Shown piece after piece: positions 1 to 6,687 of a stretch of DNA of 18,130 nucleotides. The stretch lies in assembly GCA_041557595.1 (NCBI GenBank), contig JBFFGE010000088.1, positions 1 through 18,130 on the forward strand, in the 5' to 3' direction. This DNA is from JAOTYV01 sp041557595. Its GTDB lineage: Bacteria; Pseudomonadota; Alphaproteobacteria; UBA8366. The number at the start of each line of letters is the position of its first letter. Within the stretch, counting starts at the first letter, position 1. Below the pieces are notes generated by a model. That model was not told where the DNA came from. It saw only the letters and a program-made list of their open reading frames with translations, and did no database searches. The position numbers and the translations under genes were made by a program.

Positions 1-196
1 CGAAATCCGCATAGCCGCGCACGTCAATTGCATGCTGTGGGCACGCCTTCACGCAGGAATAGCATTCCCAGCACATGTTCGGTTCGATGTTATAGGCACG
101 GCGATAGGTCTTATCGATGTGCATGATGTCGGACGGGCAGATGTCGACGCAATGTCCGCAGCCGTCGCAACGCGTCATATAAACAAATGTCGGCAT
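1..196 (-). CDS. aprB: Adenylylsulfate (APS) reductase beta subunit, 5' part only
   Basis: Iron-sulfur electron-transfer subunit of APS reductase, which interconverts APS and sulfite plus AMP together with the flavoprotein AprA. The first 65 residues are visible; the gene runs off the left edge. They begin MPTFVYMTRCDGCGHC, the characteristic AprB N-terminus, and carry two 4Fe-4S cysteine sets: C10, C13, C16, C20 and C42, C45, C48, C52. The ATG at 196 follows an AGGAG-type ribosome site about 12 nt upstream. It lies 53 nt downstream of aprM in the same direction, and aprA is expected beyond the window. The order aprM-aprB-aprA is known from sulfur-oxidizing bacteria, where the enzyme runs toward sulfite oxidation; sulfate reducers usually pair aprBA with qmo genes. 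Identification is very strong; the direction of reaction is inference from the aprM neighbour. Confidence 0.93.
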   Translation of the reverse strand, partial: MPTFVYMTRCDGCGHCVDICPSDIMHIDKTYRRAYNIEPNMCWECYSCVKACPQHAIDVRGYADF

Positions 197-249
197 GATA
201 TTCGGTTATCTCCTGTATCGAAGACCAATGATGGGCTGATTGGTGCTGA

Positions 250-1035
250 TCAATAGTGTCGGGGCTGGCGGCGCGCGCTGCCGAAAACTTCGGGCTTATC
301 GGCGGGGGCCGGCAAATTGCTCCGCGAACCGTCCGCTTCCGCCACACGCTTCTGGAATGCCGCCGCGGGCTTGAAGAACATATGCGAGAACTTCGACCAC
401 GGAACGGATCCGAACAGCACCGTCGAGGCGATGAGGTACAATCCCAGGAACACGGTTGTCCATGAGTGACCCGACGCCTGCAGATAGGCCCAAATCAGGC
501 CCAGTGTTGTGCTCGCCAGAAGCGAGAGGATGAACAGGTCGGCGCGCACGATGCGGAACGGCGAATTGCCCTCGGCGGCGACGTCGACCCGAATGAAAAA
601 CCAGAACCAGTATCCGCCGGCGCAAACCAACAGAGCGCCGATCGTCCACAGCTGCGGCAGGATGGCCGGCGTGGGCGTGGCCGGCGTCGGGTAGCCGAAC
701 ACCATGATGACGGTTGTGATCAGATAGGCCAGGAAACCGTACATGGTCAGAAGATGCGCAATGCGCCGCTTCGGACTGCAGAATTCAGCCGAGGTCATGC
801 CCTCGACGACGGCGGTCTGAATTGCCAGGGCCGCCATTTCCCCGCCGCCGACTTCCTGCGTGCCCTTGCTTTTTGCGTTCCGCCAATTATCGAAGAAATA
901 CTTGGCGCTCCGCTTGTGCAGGACATCGTACAACGTGCCACCCGCGACCAGGATGATCATGACGACGACATAAGTCTGCATGACGACGGGAGGGATGGAC
1001 GCCGAAAGCTCGGCGAAGGGATTGCTGGTGAACAT
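250..1035 (-). CDS. aprM: AprM-like membrane anchor of APS reductase
   Basis: Polytopic inner-membrane protein of 261 residues. I see about five hydrophobic segments, roughly residues 18-36, 92-114, 128-149, 163-186 and 192-215, with a soluble loop between the first and second and a charged C-terminal tail. It sits directly upstream of aprB and is probably co-transcribed with it. In sulfur oxidizers AprM is proposed to link AprBA to the quinone pool, taking the place of the Qmo complex. The call rests on the membrane topology plus the aprB neighbour rather than on a diagnostic motif; a heterodisulfide-reductase or NarI-like membrane subunit would look similar. The ATG at 1035 has only a weak GGGG ribosome site about 8 nt upstream. 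Confidence 0.8.
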   Translation of the reverse strand: MFTSNPFAELSASIPPVVMQTYVVVMIILVAGGTLYDVLHKRSAKYFFDNWRNAKSKGTQEVGGGEMAALAIQTAVVEGMTSAEFCSPKRRIAHLLTMYGFLAYLITTVIMVFGYPTPATPTPAILPQLWTIGALLVCAGGYWFWFFIRVDVAAEGNSPFRIVRADLFILSLLASTTLGLIWAYLQASGHSWTTVFLGLYLIASTVLFGSVPWSKFSHMFFKPAAAFQKRVAEADGSRSNLPAPADKPEVFGSARRQPRHY

Positions 1036-1338
1036 TAGGTTACCCCGAAATGCGAGCTCGTTCCCTTATATCCCGAGTTAACGACGACGCAGCCGCCTCA
1101 GGTAGACAGTCTCTAACCCCGATGAGTGATCGAGACCAACAAAGATTGAACAACCACGGGAAACGTAGCTCTGTCGAAATGTTGCCGGGACAAACATACT
1201 GACGGCGTTCCCATATGCAAGCCGGTTTTAAGAATCACGGTATCAATTTGGTTGCCGCGCAGCAATATCAGGCACAGCGCCGATCGCCCAACGCGTGCGA
1301 CACCGTGGACCCGCCCGCATGCGAGTCCACGGTGTCCA
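1036..1338. other. Intergenic region upstream of aprM
   Basis: About 300 nt with no convincing gene. On the minus strand it must hold the aprM promoter. A TTGCAT / 16-nt spacer / TATGTT pair near 1193-1220 is the best sigma70-like candidate I see, but it is weak and would leave a leader of more than 150 nt. The left part of the region is otherwise featureless. The right end contains the hairpin listed separately. Confidence 0.3.
1299..1336 (-). terminator. Perfect hairpin just after the capA-like gene
   Basis: A 12-bp perfect inverted repeat (arms 1299-1310 and 1325-1336, GACACCGTGGAC and its complement) with a 14-nt loop. It begins 2 nt after the stop codon of the CapA-family gene. There is no T-run after it on the minus strand, so it is not a textbook intrinsic terminator. 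It may still end transcription with help from Rho or protect the 3' end of the mRNA. Confidence 0.6.
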
Positions 1339-2439
1339 TCAGGTGATCACGACTTCGTCCCCCTCAACCGAAAACCGGTGCGGGAAATCCTCCGACACCC
1401 ACTCCATAAAGTCGACCGCATCGTTGAAACGCGGATCGCCCGCGCGCAGCACTTCCGGCCGGAGCTCCGTGTCGATCAGCACCGGCAGGAACGACACCCG
1501 CCTGACACCGTCGCGCCCGAGCACCGCCTTGGCGATCAGGCTGCGCGGCGCATCTTTGCCGTAGGGCAAGCGCGGATACCTGGGATCGAGTTCAACGCCA
1601 TAGGCGCGTTCGAATTCGGCGGCGCTTTCCGGCGATTTTTCGGTGCCCGACATGATGAAATTGCTGAGGCTGTAGAGACAGACCTTGTCGTCATAGACGC
1701 CGATCGCCTTCGGCACATGGGCATGGTGACCGACGATCAGATCCGCGCCGGCGGCGAAGGCGGCCTTGGCCACGATTGGTTGATAATCGGCGATCGCACG
1801 CGGAATGAAATGCAGGCCCCAATGCAGCGATACCACCACCGAATCCGCCTGTTTCGCCGCGGCGGCGATATCCGCCGTCATCGCCGCCAAATCTTCCTCA
1901 TAGGGGACGGTCACCACTTTCGGCGGCACGCCGGCCTGATAATCGAACGGCTCATAATAGGTGTGCGCCCGCATCGGCGCGACGCCGGCCCGGTCCCTGC
2001 CCGCCGCATAGCCCTCGCGCAGCACCGTGCAATAGGCCAGGAAGGCGACTTTGACACCGTCCCGCTCGAGGATGGCCGGTTGGCGCGCTTCTTCCAAATT
2101 CCGGCCGCCGCCGACGGTCTGGATGCCCTTGCCGCGTAGCAACTCGATCGTATCGAGCAGCGCATCCTCACCCCAATCCATCGCGTGATTGCTCGCCACC
2201 GACACGATGTCGAAGCTGCAATCCTCGAAAATCGACGCCATCGCCGGCGGCAAGCGGCTGTGACCGCCGCCGGAATGAATTTGCAGGCTGCCGCGCTCGG
2301 AATAGACCCGCTCGCATTGGCCGAACCGAATGTCGCCGTCGCGCAAGACCGGCGCGGCGAGCGTGCTGTATGCCGCCATTTCTCCGTCGATCGGCCCCAC
2401 GTCGCCGCAGGCCAGCAACACAATTCCGTCATCGCTCAT
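1339..2439 (-). CDS. CapA family protein (PGA_cap, metallophosphatase-like)
   Basis: A 366-residue protein of the CapA/PgsA fold, related to calcineurin-like phosphoesterases. Family motifs appear in order: CGDVGP near residue 11, SNHAMDWG at 83-90, SLHWG around 204-208 and GHHAHVPKAI from 237. These His/Asn/Asp positions match the metal-site motifs of the family. No signal peptide or membrane anchor is visible, unlike the true capsule protein CapA, so it is probably cytoplasmic. Members annotated as capsule synthesis proteins are often of unknown substrate, and I would not infer capsule production. It starts at an ATG preceded by a strong AGGAGG. It lies 49 nt downstream of the interrupted methyltransferase gene, so the two are likely co-transcribed; a hairpin follows its stop. 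Confidence 0.85.
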   Translation of the reverse strand: MSDDGIVLLACGDVGPIDGEMAAYSTLAAPVLRDGDIRFGQCERVYSERGSLQIHSGGGHSRLPPAMASIFEDCSFDIVSVASNHAMDWGEDALLDTIELLRGKGIQTVGGGRNLEEARQPAILERDGVKVAFLAYCTVLREGYAAGRDRAGVAPMRAHTYYEPFDYQAGVPPKVVTVPYEEDLAAMTADIAAAAKQADSVVVSLHWGLHFIPRAIADYQPIVAKAAFAAGADLIVGHHAHVPKAIGVYDDKVCLYSLSNFIMSGTEKSPESAAEFERAYGVELDPRYPRLPYGKDAPRSLIAKAVLGRDGVRRVSFLPVLIDTELRPEVLRAGDPRFNDAVDFMEWVSEDFPHRFSVEGDEVVIT

Positions 2440-2488
2440 CGGGTGCGCCCTCCTATTGTCAGGCGATTAGCGTACACCCACCCGTGGA

Positions 2489-3729
2489 TTATTGGCCACC
2501 GGCGCGGCGGCCGATCACGGCAAAAATCGGATCGGAGTCATCGGAAAACTCGCCATAGGGGTCGTCCGGCGGACGCGGCAGCCCCCGGATGGAGATCGTT
2601 TCCAGATCTTCGAAGGTGCCCGCCTCCTCGAAATACCGGACGACCAGCCCCATCCGTTCGAACGGATACAACTCGCTCCACAACCGTGTGACCTTGGGCG
2701 GGAACCAGCGGTTGGAGAAGGTGACCGCAAAGGGCGCGCCGGATGACAGCGTCCGGCCAACCTCCCGGATCACCTCGACCGGCCGGATCAAATAGTCGAT
2801 CGAGACGGTACAGATTGCCGCATCGAATACGCCATCAGCGAAGGGCAGCGCCGGGTTCGCGTTCAAATCGGTGACGACATGGTCGGTCAGCTGCGGATTT
2901 GCCGACATTTCCTGCGCATTCAGCCCGACGCCGACCAATTTTCCGAACCGCTGATCCGGCGCGAGGTTGGAATGCAGGCTGCTCATCAGGTCGAGCACCG
3001 CGCCATCCGTCGGGATCATTCGCCGATACAGATCGCCCAAAGTCCGCTGCGCGCGCAGGTCGAGATGAGCGACCATTCGAGGCTGCGCGTAGAATTCGGA
3101 ATCCGCCCCTCGTCGGGCCGCGCGAAAGCGTCGTCCGATAGAAACTCGGTCACCCGTCCTCGCCAGCACGCCTGCATTCCCGGGCCATCGGCGAGCCGCG
3201 CGCCCCAGTCGATCGGCTGGCGGCGCGATGGCCGCGCGCGCCGATCCCGCACCGTCGCCGAAAGGATCAACGCGTGATCCGCCAACGGGTGCCGCGTGTC
3301 CACCGCGATCCGGCCATCCCGCCGCCCGAGATATCGAATGGGCGTCGTTCGCCCAACAGGATCGTCGGGCAACCCAGATATCATTCGGCGCGGATAGTAC
3401 CGGCCGACTGACGGCGTGATAGCCGCCCCGCCCGGCGGATTGCCCCGGAACGCATCGCCGGGCAAATCGAAAATTGTATCGGCGGGTGCATCGCCGGAAA
3501 AGAACGCCGCCGAAACCGGACGTTCGACGTCGCCTCCGACGGGGCATGTACGAAGTGCGGCCGCCATCTCCTCCGGCAGGCGATCGACCGATACGTCGAC
3601 CCCCGCCGCGAACAGGCTATCGGCATGCCGCACGCCGGCTTTTTGCGTTTCGCTGCTCCAGATCAGGCTGAAGTCGATATCCAACGTGGGGAATTCAGGA
3701 TCTTCCGGCACGGCAAACTGTCCTTCCAC
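2489..3729 (-). pseudogene. FKBP/SlyD-like domain fused to a methyltransferase, interrupted by a frameshift
   Basis: Two overlapping minus-strand frames read as one protein of about 412 residues. The upstream frame (GTG start at 3729) gives a region resembling FKBP/SlyD isomerases: LRTCPVGGDVERPV near residue 60 and VDTRHPLADHALILSATV from 143, like the SlyD 'DGNHPLAG' strand. A GPGMQ linker (183-187) and SDDAFARPDEG (198-208) follow. The downstream frame continues with ADSEFYAQPR, then a class I methyltransferase-like domain: VLDLMSSLHSNL, VGVGLNAQEMSAN and FDAAICTVSIDYL. One extra G in the G4 run (plus-strand cccc, 3106-3109) restores a continuous reading through that point. So this is either a recent single-base loss or a sequencing error. 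The downstream frame also runs open upstream to 3547, but that stretch is arginine-rich noise. Substrate unknown. Confidence 0.75.
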
Positions 3730-3788
3730 ACCACCATCGACTGGCGTGCACGCCGTACCAGTTTAGGGAACACCCCCGCAAGGAGACA

Positions 3789-3818
3789 GCGAGGCGGCAA
3801 CCCGACTGCGCCGCTCGC
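3789..3818 (-). other. Imperfect hairpin between the DUF899 and methyltransferase genes
   Basis: Arms 3789-3798 and 3810-3818 pair over nine bases with one bulged base (GCGAGCGGC on the minus strand). It lies in the 93-nt gap after the DUF899 gene stop. No T-run follows. It could mark the end of the arsR operon or attenuate read-through into the methyltransferase gene. Confidence 0.35.
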
Positions 3819-3822
3819 GTGA

Positions 3823-4524
3823 TCAATCGTACGAGTGTCGGGGGAACCAATCGGTGCCCCGGCCTTCGGGCGTCAAATCGAAAATGCTCCAGAGCGGCCA
3901 GATCAGGTCCGCATGCCGGGGATGCTGGCCCTCTTCGTTCGGAGCGAACAGCAATTCGCTGCAATAGGTGTGATGAATGCCATCGCCGGTTTTCTGAAAC
4001 ACATTAATCGCCGGCAATTGGTCGCCATCCGGCGACTCCGCATGGTAATCCGTGTTGTAGCCGTTGGCGTTGGAGGACAGCAGCAGGAGATTGCGCCACC
4101 CCCGCTGTCCGGCCCAATCCCGCAGTGCCGCTACCGGCGCCTTTGCCACCACGGCGAAATTGATGCGGCTCTCGAAATGGCGCGCCCCGCCGTTGAAACT
4201 ATCGATAATGGACGAACAAGCGGGACACGGCAGGTCCGCGCCCGGGGCAAACATGAAGCTGTAGATGACCAGGCTCTTCTTGCCCGCCGCGAACAGGTCG
4301 GAAAATCTTACCTTTTGCCCCGTGTCGCGGCCGGACGATCCGCCGACGGCCACATCGAAGGCATAATCCTCCTTCATCTTCCCGCCGGCCGGCAGGGCGC
4401 GGCGCATCGCGGCCACCGCCTCGATGCGTTTCCGGAGGTCCATTTCCGCTTCGAGCAGACGATCGCGGGCTTGGCGATAGGCGTCGCTTTCGCCCGGGAA
4501 CCGGTTTTCGTGAAGACGCGTCAT
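3823..4524 (-). CDS. DUF899 family thioredoxin-like protein
   Basis: A 233-residue cytoplasmic protein of the DUF899 family, which has a thioredoxin-like fold. After a charged N-terminal helix (residues 1-45) comes the region SLVIYSFMFAPGADLPCPACSSIID, in which C100 and C103 form a CPAC pair like a redox-active CXXC. The C-terminal part has the family ending, HADLIWPLWSIFDLTPEGRG. The exact reaction of the family is not established; redox or dehalogenase-type roles have been suggested from the fold. The ATG at 4524 has AGGAAC 9-14 nt upstream. It is the last gene of the arsR-SRPBCC-GST-DUF899 cluster, 25 nt after the GST gene. Homologs are commonly found beside AHSA1 and glyoxalase-type genes, which fits a small-molecule stress role. 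Confidence 0.88.
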   Translation of the reverse strand: MTRLHENRFPGESDAYRQARDRLLEAEMDLRKRIEAVAAMRRALPAGGKMKEDYAFDVAVGGSSGRDTGQKVRFSDLFAAGKKSLVIYSFMFAPGADLPCPACSSIIDSFNGGARHFESRINFAVVAKAPVAALRDWAGQRGWRNLLLLSSNANGYNTDYHAESPDGDQLPAINVFQKTGDGIHHTYCSELLFAPNEEGQHPRHADLIWPLWSIFDLTPEGRGTDWFPRHSYD

Positions 4525-4549
4525 GATGATGTTCCTGTGCGTGGATATG

Positions 4550-5179
4550 TTAGGACGGCAACGGCGCCACCGTAGCGGCGAAGCTCGGCCGCGCCTTCAT
4601 CGCCTCGCGCCATCGTTCGACGGCCGGGAAATTCTTACGCAGCCGGTCTCCCTCGGGCGTCATTTCCAGATAAGCGAAAATCGGAATGACGAACAGATCG
4701 GCGAGCGACAGCGTGTCTCCGGAAAGATACGGGCTTTGCGACAAGGTCAGATCGACGACGGAAATCTGGTGTTCGATTTCCGGCATCGCCTGTGCGATTT
4801 TTCCCTCGTCCACCTCTACCCCCTGCGATGGGTAAAGAAGTCGCGGCAGCAGGAGTTCGCGCGCGATAGCCGCGATGTAATAGTGATTGTGGGCGCTGAT
4901 CCATTGGTTCATCCGCGCGAAGGCGCGCGGTTCGGCCGGCTGCAGCGCGGGTCCGTCGAAGAACTGATCGACATACCGGGTTATCGCGCTGGTCTCGTAG
5001 ACGACGAAGTCGTCATGCTTGAGGATCGGCATCTTGGCGAATGGGTGCAGCGCGCGGTGCGCGTCCGAGCCCATATCCAGGTCTTCGCGGACATAGGGCA
5101 CGCCTTTTTCCTCCAGTGCCATGCAGGCGGTGCGCACGAAACCGCTTTGCGGAAATCCGTATACGACGACATCGGCCAT
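4550..5179 (-). CDS. Glutathione S-transferase family protein
   Basis: A 209-residue soluble protein with the standard two-domain GST layout. The thioredoxin-like N-domain opens VVVYGFPQSGFVRTA; S12 sits where serine-type GSTs place the residue that activates glutathione. The cis-proline motif is KMPIL at 49-53, and the glutathione gamma-glutamyl binding motif is YETSAI (E62, S64). The helical C-domain runs from about residue 85 and contains LSLADLFVIPIFAYLE, the usual N-capping/hydrophobic-staple region of GSTs. It likely conjugates or reduces electrophiles; the substrate cannot be read from the sequence. It starts 3 nt after the SRPBCC stop codon with AGGAATAG as ribosome site, so it is translationally close-coupled. 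Confidence 0.9.
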   Translation of the reverse strand: MADVVVYGFPQSGFVRTACMALEEKGVPYVREDLDMGSDAHRALHPFAKMPILKHDDFVVYETSAITRYVDQFFDGPALQPAEPRAFARMNQWISAHNHYYIAAIARELLLPRLLYPSQGVEVDEGKIAQAMPEIEHQISVVDLTLSQSPYLSGDTLSLADLFVIPIFAYLEMTPEGDRLRKNFPAVERWREAMKARPSFAATVAPLPS

Positions 5180-5182
5180 GGC

Positions 5183-5662
5183 CTATTCCTCCAATAATAT
5201 GCGTTGCAGGCATTCGAAACTGCTCGACCAGCCCCGCTCGTGATCGTCGCGACTCTTGGGCGAGTCGAATTGGGTCTGTTGAAAAACCATTTCGGTCGAT
5301 CCATCCCTGTCATGAAATTCGACGGCGACGACCATTTCGTGCCCCGGCGCGCCATCGGTCTCCCAGGCCCAGGTGAAGGAAATTTTCCCGGGAGGATCGA
5401 TTTCCAGATAGACCCCACCGACAAAATGCTCCTTGCACTCCGACGACAGGATGCAGGCACGCCATGCGCCGCCCGGCCGCAGATCGATTTCGCACACCGG
5501 CACCGTACACCCGTCGGGGCCGAACCATTTCGCCATGCGCTCGGGCTCGGTCCAGGCGCGAAAGACGGTTTCGCGCGGCGATTCGAAACGGCGTTTGAGC
5601 GTCAGGACCGGCTCGGCGCCCGCGTCGGGCACGGCCTCGCGCCGGGAATTTGCGTCCGTCAT
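5183..5662 (-). CDS. SRPBCC / AHSA1 domain protein
   Basis: A 159-residue protein of the START/Bet v1-like superfamily (AHSA1, Aha1 C-terminal-like). Diagnostic pieces are RRFESPRETVFRAWTEPERMAKWFGP near residues 24-50, the DLRPGGAWR strand, and the C-terminal ERGWSSSFECL helix. The fold forms a hydrophobic pocket, so it probably binds or converts a small hydrophobic ligand. Its ATG overlaps the stop of the arsR gene by 4 nt (ATGA), with GGGAGAA as ribosome site. The ArsR plus AHSA1 pairing is very common in bacteria, and the regulator usually controls the AHSA1 gene. Confidence 0.92.
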   Translation of the reverse strand: MTDANSRREAVPDAGAEPVLTLKRRFESPRETVFRAWTEPERMAKWFGPDGCTVPVCEIDLRPGGAWRACILSSECKEHFVGGVYLEIDPPGKISFTWAWETDGAPGHEMVVAVEFHDRDGSTEMVFQQTQFDSPKSRDDHERGWSSSFECLQRILLEE

Positions 5663-6009
5663 GTGTCTTTCTCCCTATTCGGGTCCGTGCCTTCGAGATA
5701 GCGCGCCAATTGATCGAACTGCGCGTCCCAGAATCGGCGATATTGATCGACCCAGTCCGCCGCCGTCTTCAAGGCGGCAGGATCGAGGCTGCACCGAATG
5801 ACCCGGCCGTCTTTCTGTTTTTTCACCAGGCCCGCCTGCTCCAGCACGCGCAGATGTTTCGAGACGGCAGGTAGCGACATGTCGTACGGCCGCGCCAACT
5901 CGGTCACCCGCGACTCCCCCTCGGCAAGCTGCGCGAGAATTGCCCGCCGCGTCGCATCGCCCAGCGCCGAGAAAACCAAGTCGAGATCGCCGGATTGATA
6001 TTTAACCAT
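5659..6009 (-). CDS. ArsR/SmtB-family transcriptional repressor
   Basis: A 116-residue winged-helix DNA-binding protein, read from the ATG at 6009 (MVKYQSGDLDLVFSALGDATRR). An upstream in-frame start at 6069 would add 20 residues but lies upstream of the promoter elements, so I prefer 6009. The recognition helix region is SRVTELARPYDMSLPAVSKHLRVLEQAGLV (about 33-62). The alpha-3 helix lacks the ELCVCDL cysteine pair of metal-sensing ArsR proteins and only one cysteine is present (C73), so it is probably not a metal sensor. It heads the arsR-SRPBCC-GST-DUF899 operon. A palindrome covers its start codon and -10 box, which suggests autorepression. Confidence 0.92.
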   Translation of the reverse strand: MVKYQSGDLDLVFSALGDATRRAILAQLAEGESRVTELARPYDMSLPAVSKHLRVLEQAGLVKKQKDGRVIRCSLDPAALKTAADWVDQYRRFWDAQFDQLARYLEGTDPNREKDT

Positions 6010-6018
6010 TCGGTTTAA
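6001..6018 (-). promoter_or_regulatory. Putative ArsR operator over the arsR start codon
   Basis: On the minus strand TTAAACC-GAAT-GGTTAAA forms 7-nt arms with one mismatch around a 4-nt spacer. It overlaps the -10 box, the expected transcription start and the ATG of arsR. This position suits a repressor that blocks its own promoter. Binding is inferred from position and symmetry. Confidence 0.55.
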
Positions 6019-6045
6019 TGTAAGAAAACGCCCCGCCAGAGTCAA
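6017..6045 (-). promoter_or_regulatory. Sigma70-type promoter of the arsR operon
   Basis: On the minus strand the -35 TTGACT (6045-6040) and the -10 TACATT (6022-6017) are separated by exactly 17 nt. Transcription should start at about 6010-6009, at or next to the A of the arsR ATG, so the message is probably leaderless. This agrees with the absence of a ribosome-binding sequence before arsR. Confidence 0.6.
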
Positions 6046-6071
6046 GTCGGGTTTTGCCTGCCGCAACATTG

Positions 6072-6085
6072 TTGATGCACATCAA
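6072..6085 (+). promoter_or_regulatory. FNR/FixK-type box upstream of the copper module
   Basis: TTGATGCACATCAA is a perfect match to TTGAT-N4-ATCAA, the site bound by FNR/ANR/FixK-family regulators that sense low oxygen. Its flanks extend the symmetry to GTTGAT...ATCAAC. It lies about 113 nt before the SHOCT gene and 63 nt before arsR, in the divergent intergenic region. Activation of the rightward genes from a start near 6120 is possible (class II spacing), but I see no strong -10 there. Confidence 0.6.
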
Positions 6086-6197
6086 CGATACCAGCCAAAT
6101 CAAGTGGTTGGATTAGGGCGTGCAGAGACGCAGCGCGTCCTTGCGGCGACCGGTCCGGGCAGAATTAATCTTCATTTCGAAATCAATTAGGTGAGAC

Positions 6198-6524
6198 ATG
6201 AAGTTCATGAGTTTTCTCGCGGCTATGCCGGCCACATTGGTGACAGGCGCCGCATTCGCCGATCAGCACGGCGCATATTATGGCCATCCCATGTGGGGCG
6301 GCGGTTGGCATGGCTGGTTCATGGCGCCGATAATGATGATGCTGTTCTTGATCATCGCAGTTGGTCTGGTCGTTTTCTTCCTCCGTCGGGGAAGCGCCGG
6401 CAACGGGCTAATGAAGAATGATCTTTCGCAGCAATCGCCTTTGGACATCCTTAAGGAGCGCTTTGCGCGGGGCGAAATTGACAAAACCGAATTTGAAGAA
6501 CGCAGGAAGGTGCTCGGCGATTGA
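6198..6524 (+). CDS. Small His/Met-rich membrane protein with SHOCT domain
   Basis: A 108-residue protein. Residues 1-22 look like a signal peptide or signal anchor ending in AFADQ. A short stretch rich in His, Met, Gly and Trp follows (HGAYYGHPMWGGGWHGWFM, about 24-42). Next come one transmembrane helix (about 43-62), a basic RR turn and a cytoplasmic C-terminal SHOCT motif (SPLDILKERFARGEIDKTEFEERRKVL, about 80-106). SHOCT motifs are short oligomerization helices. The His/Met-rich segment should face the periplasm and could bind copper, which fits the copper ATPase gene 163 nt downstream. The ATG at 6198 has AGGTGAG at good distance. Copper function is inference from context and composition. 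Confidence 0.82.
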   Translation: MKFMSFLAAMPATLVTGAAFADQHGAYYGHPMWGGGWHGWFMAPIMMMLFLIIAVGLVVFFLRRGSAGNGLMKNDLSQQSPLDILKERFARGEIDKTEFEERRKVLGD

Positions 6525-6561
6525 TCTCCGCGATGCCCGTGCGAGCGACGCCAGCGTACAA

Positions 6562-6589
6562 ACCTTCCACCAGCGGGAAGAAATACTGT
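6562..6589 (+). promoter_or_regulatory. CueR-like (MerR-family) operator and promoter before copA
   Basis: ACCTTCC-N7-GGAAGAA (6562-6582) closely matches the CueR copper-responsive site ACCTTCC-N7-GGAAGGT; the left arm is perfect and the right arm matches 5 of 7. The layout is typical of MerR regulation: a -35-like CAAACC overlapping the left arm, an over-long 19-nt spacer, then TACTGT (6584-6589) as -10. The predicted start near 6596 leaves a leader of about 90 nt before copA. No CueR gene is in the window. Confidence 0.6.
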
Positions 6590-6687
6590 TCGGGAATCTT
6601 TGAATTCGCCCAAAAATTCGAATATCACCGCCTGACCTGAGACAACCTTGTCCCGATTCCCGTTCCGGCGGCACCGCGAGAACATTC

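Noticed and set aside
1299..1336. The hairpin after the CapA gene as a classic intrinsic terminator
   Set aside because: The stem is perfect but no T-run follows on the minus strand; I list it only as a terminator-like hairpin.
1252..2139. A 295-codon open frame on the plus strand
   Set aside because: It is antisense to the CapA-family gene, rich in Arg and His, and has no domain or convincing ribosome site.
3110..3547. The 5' half of the methyltransferase-frame open reading frame as an independent start
   Set aside because: This part translates to arginine-rich sequence, whereas the other frame over the same bases gives a conserved-looking protein, so the start at 3547 is not real.
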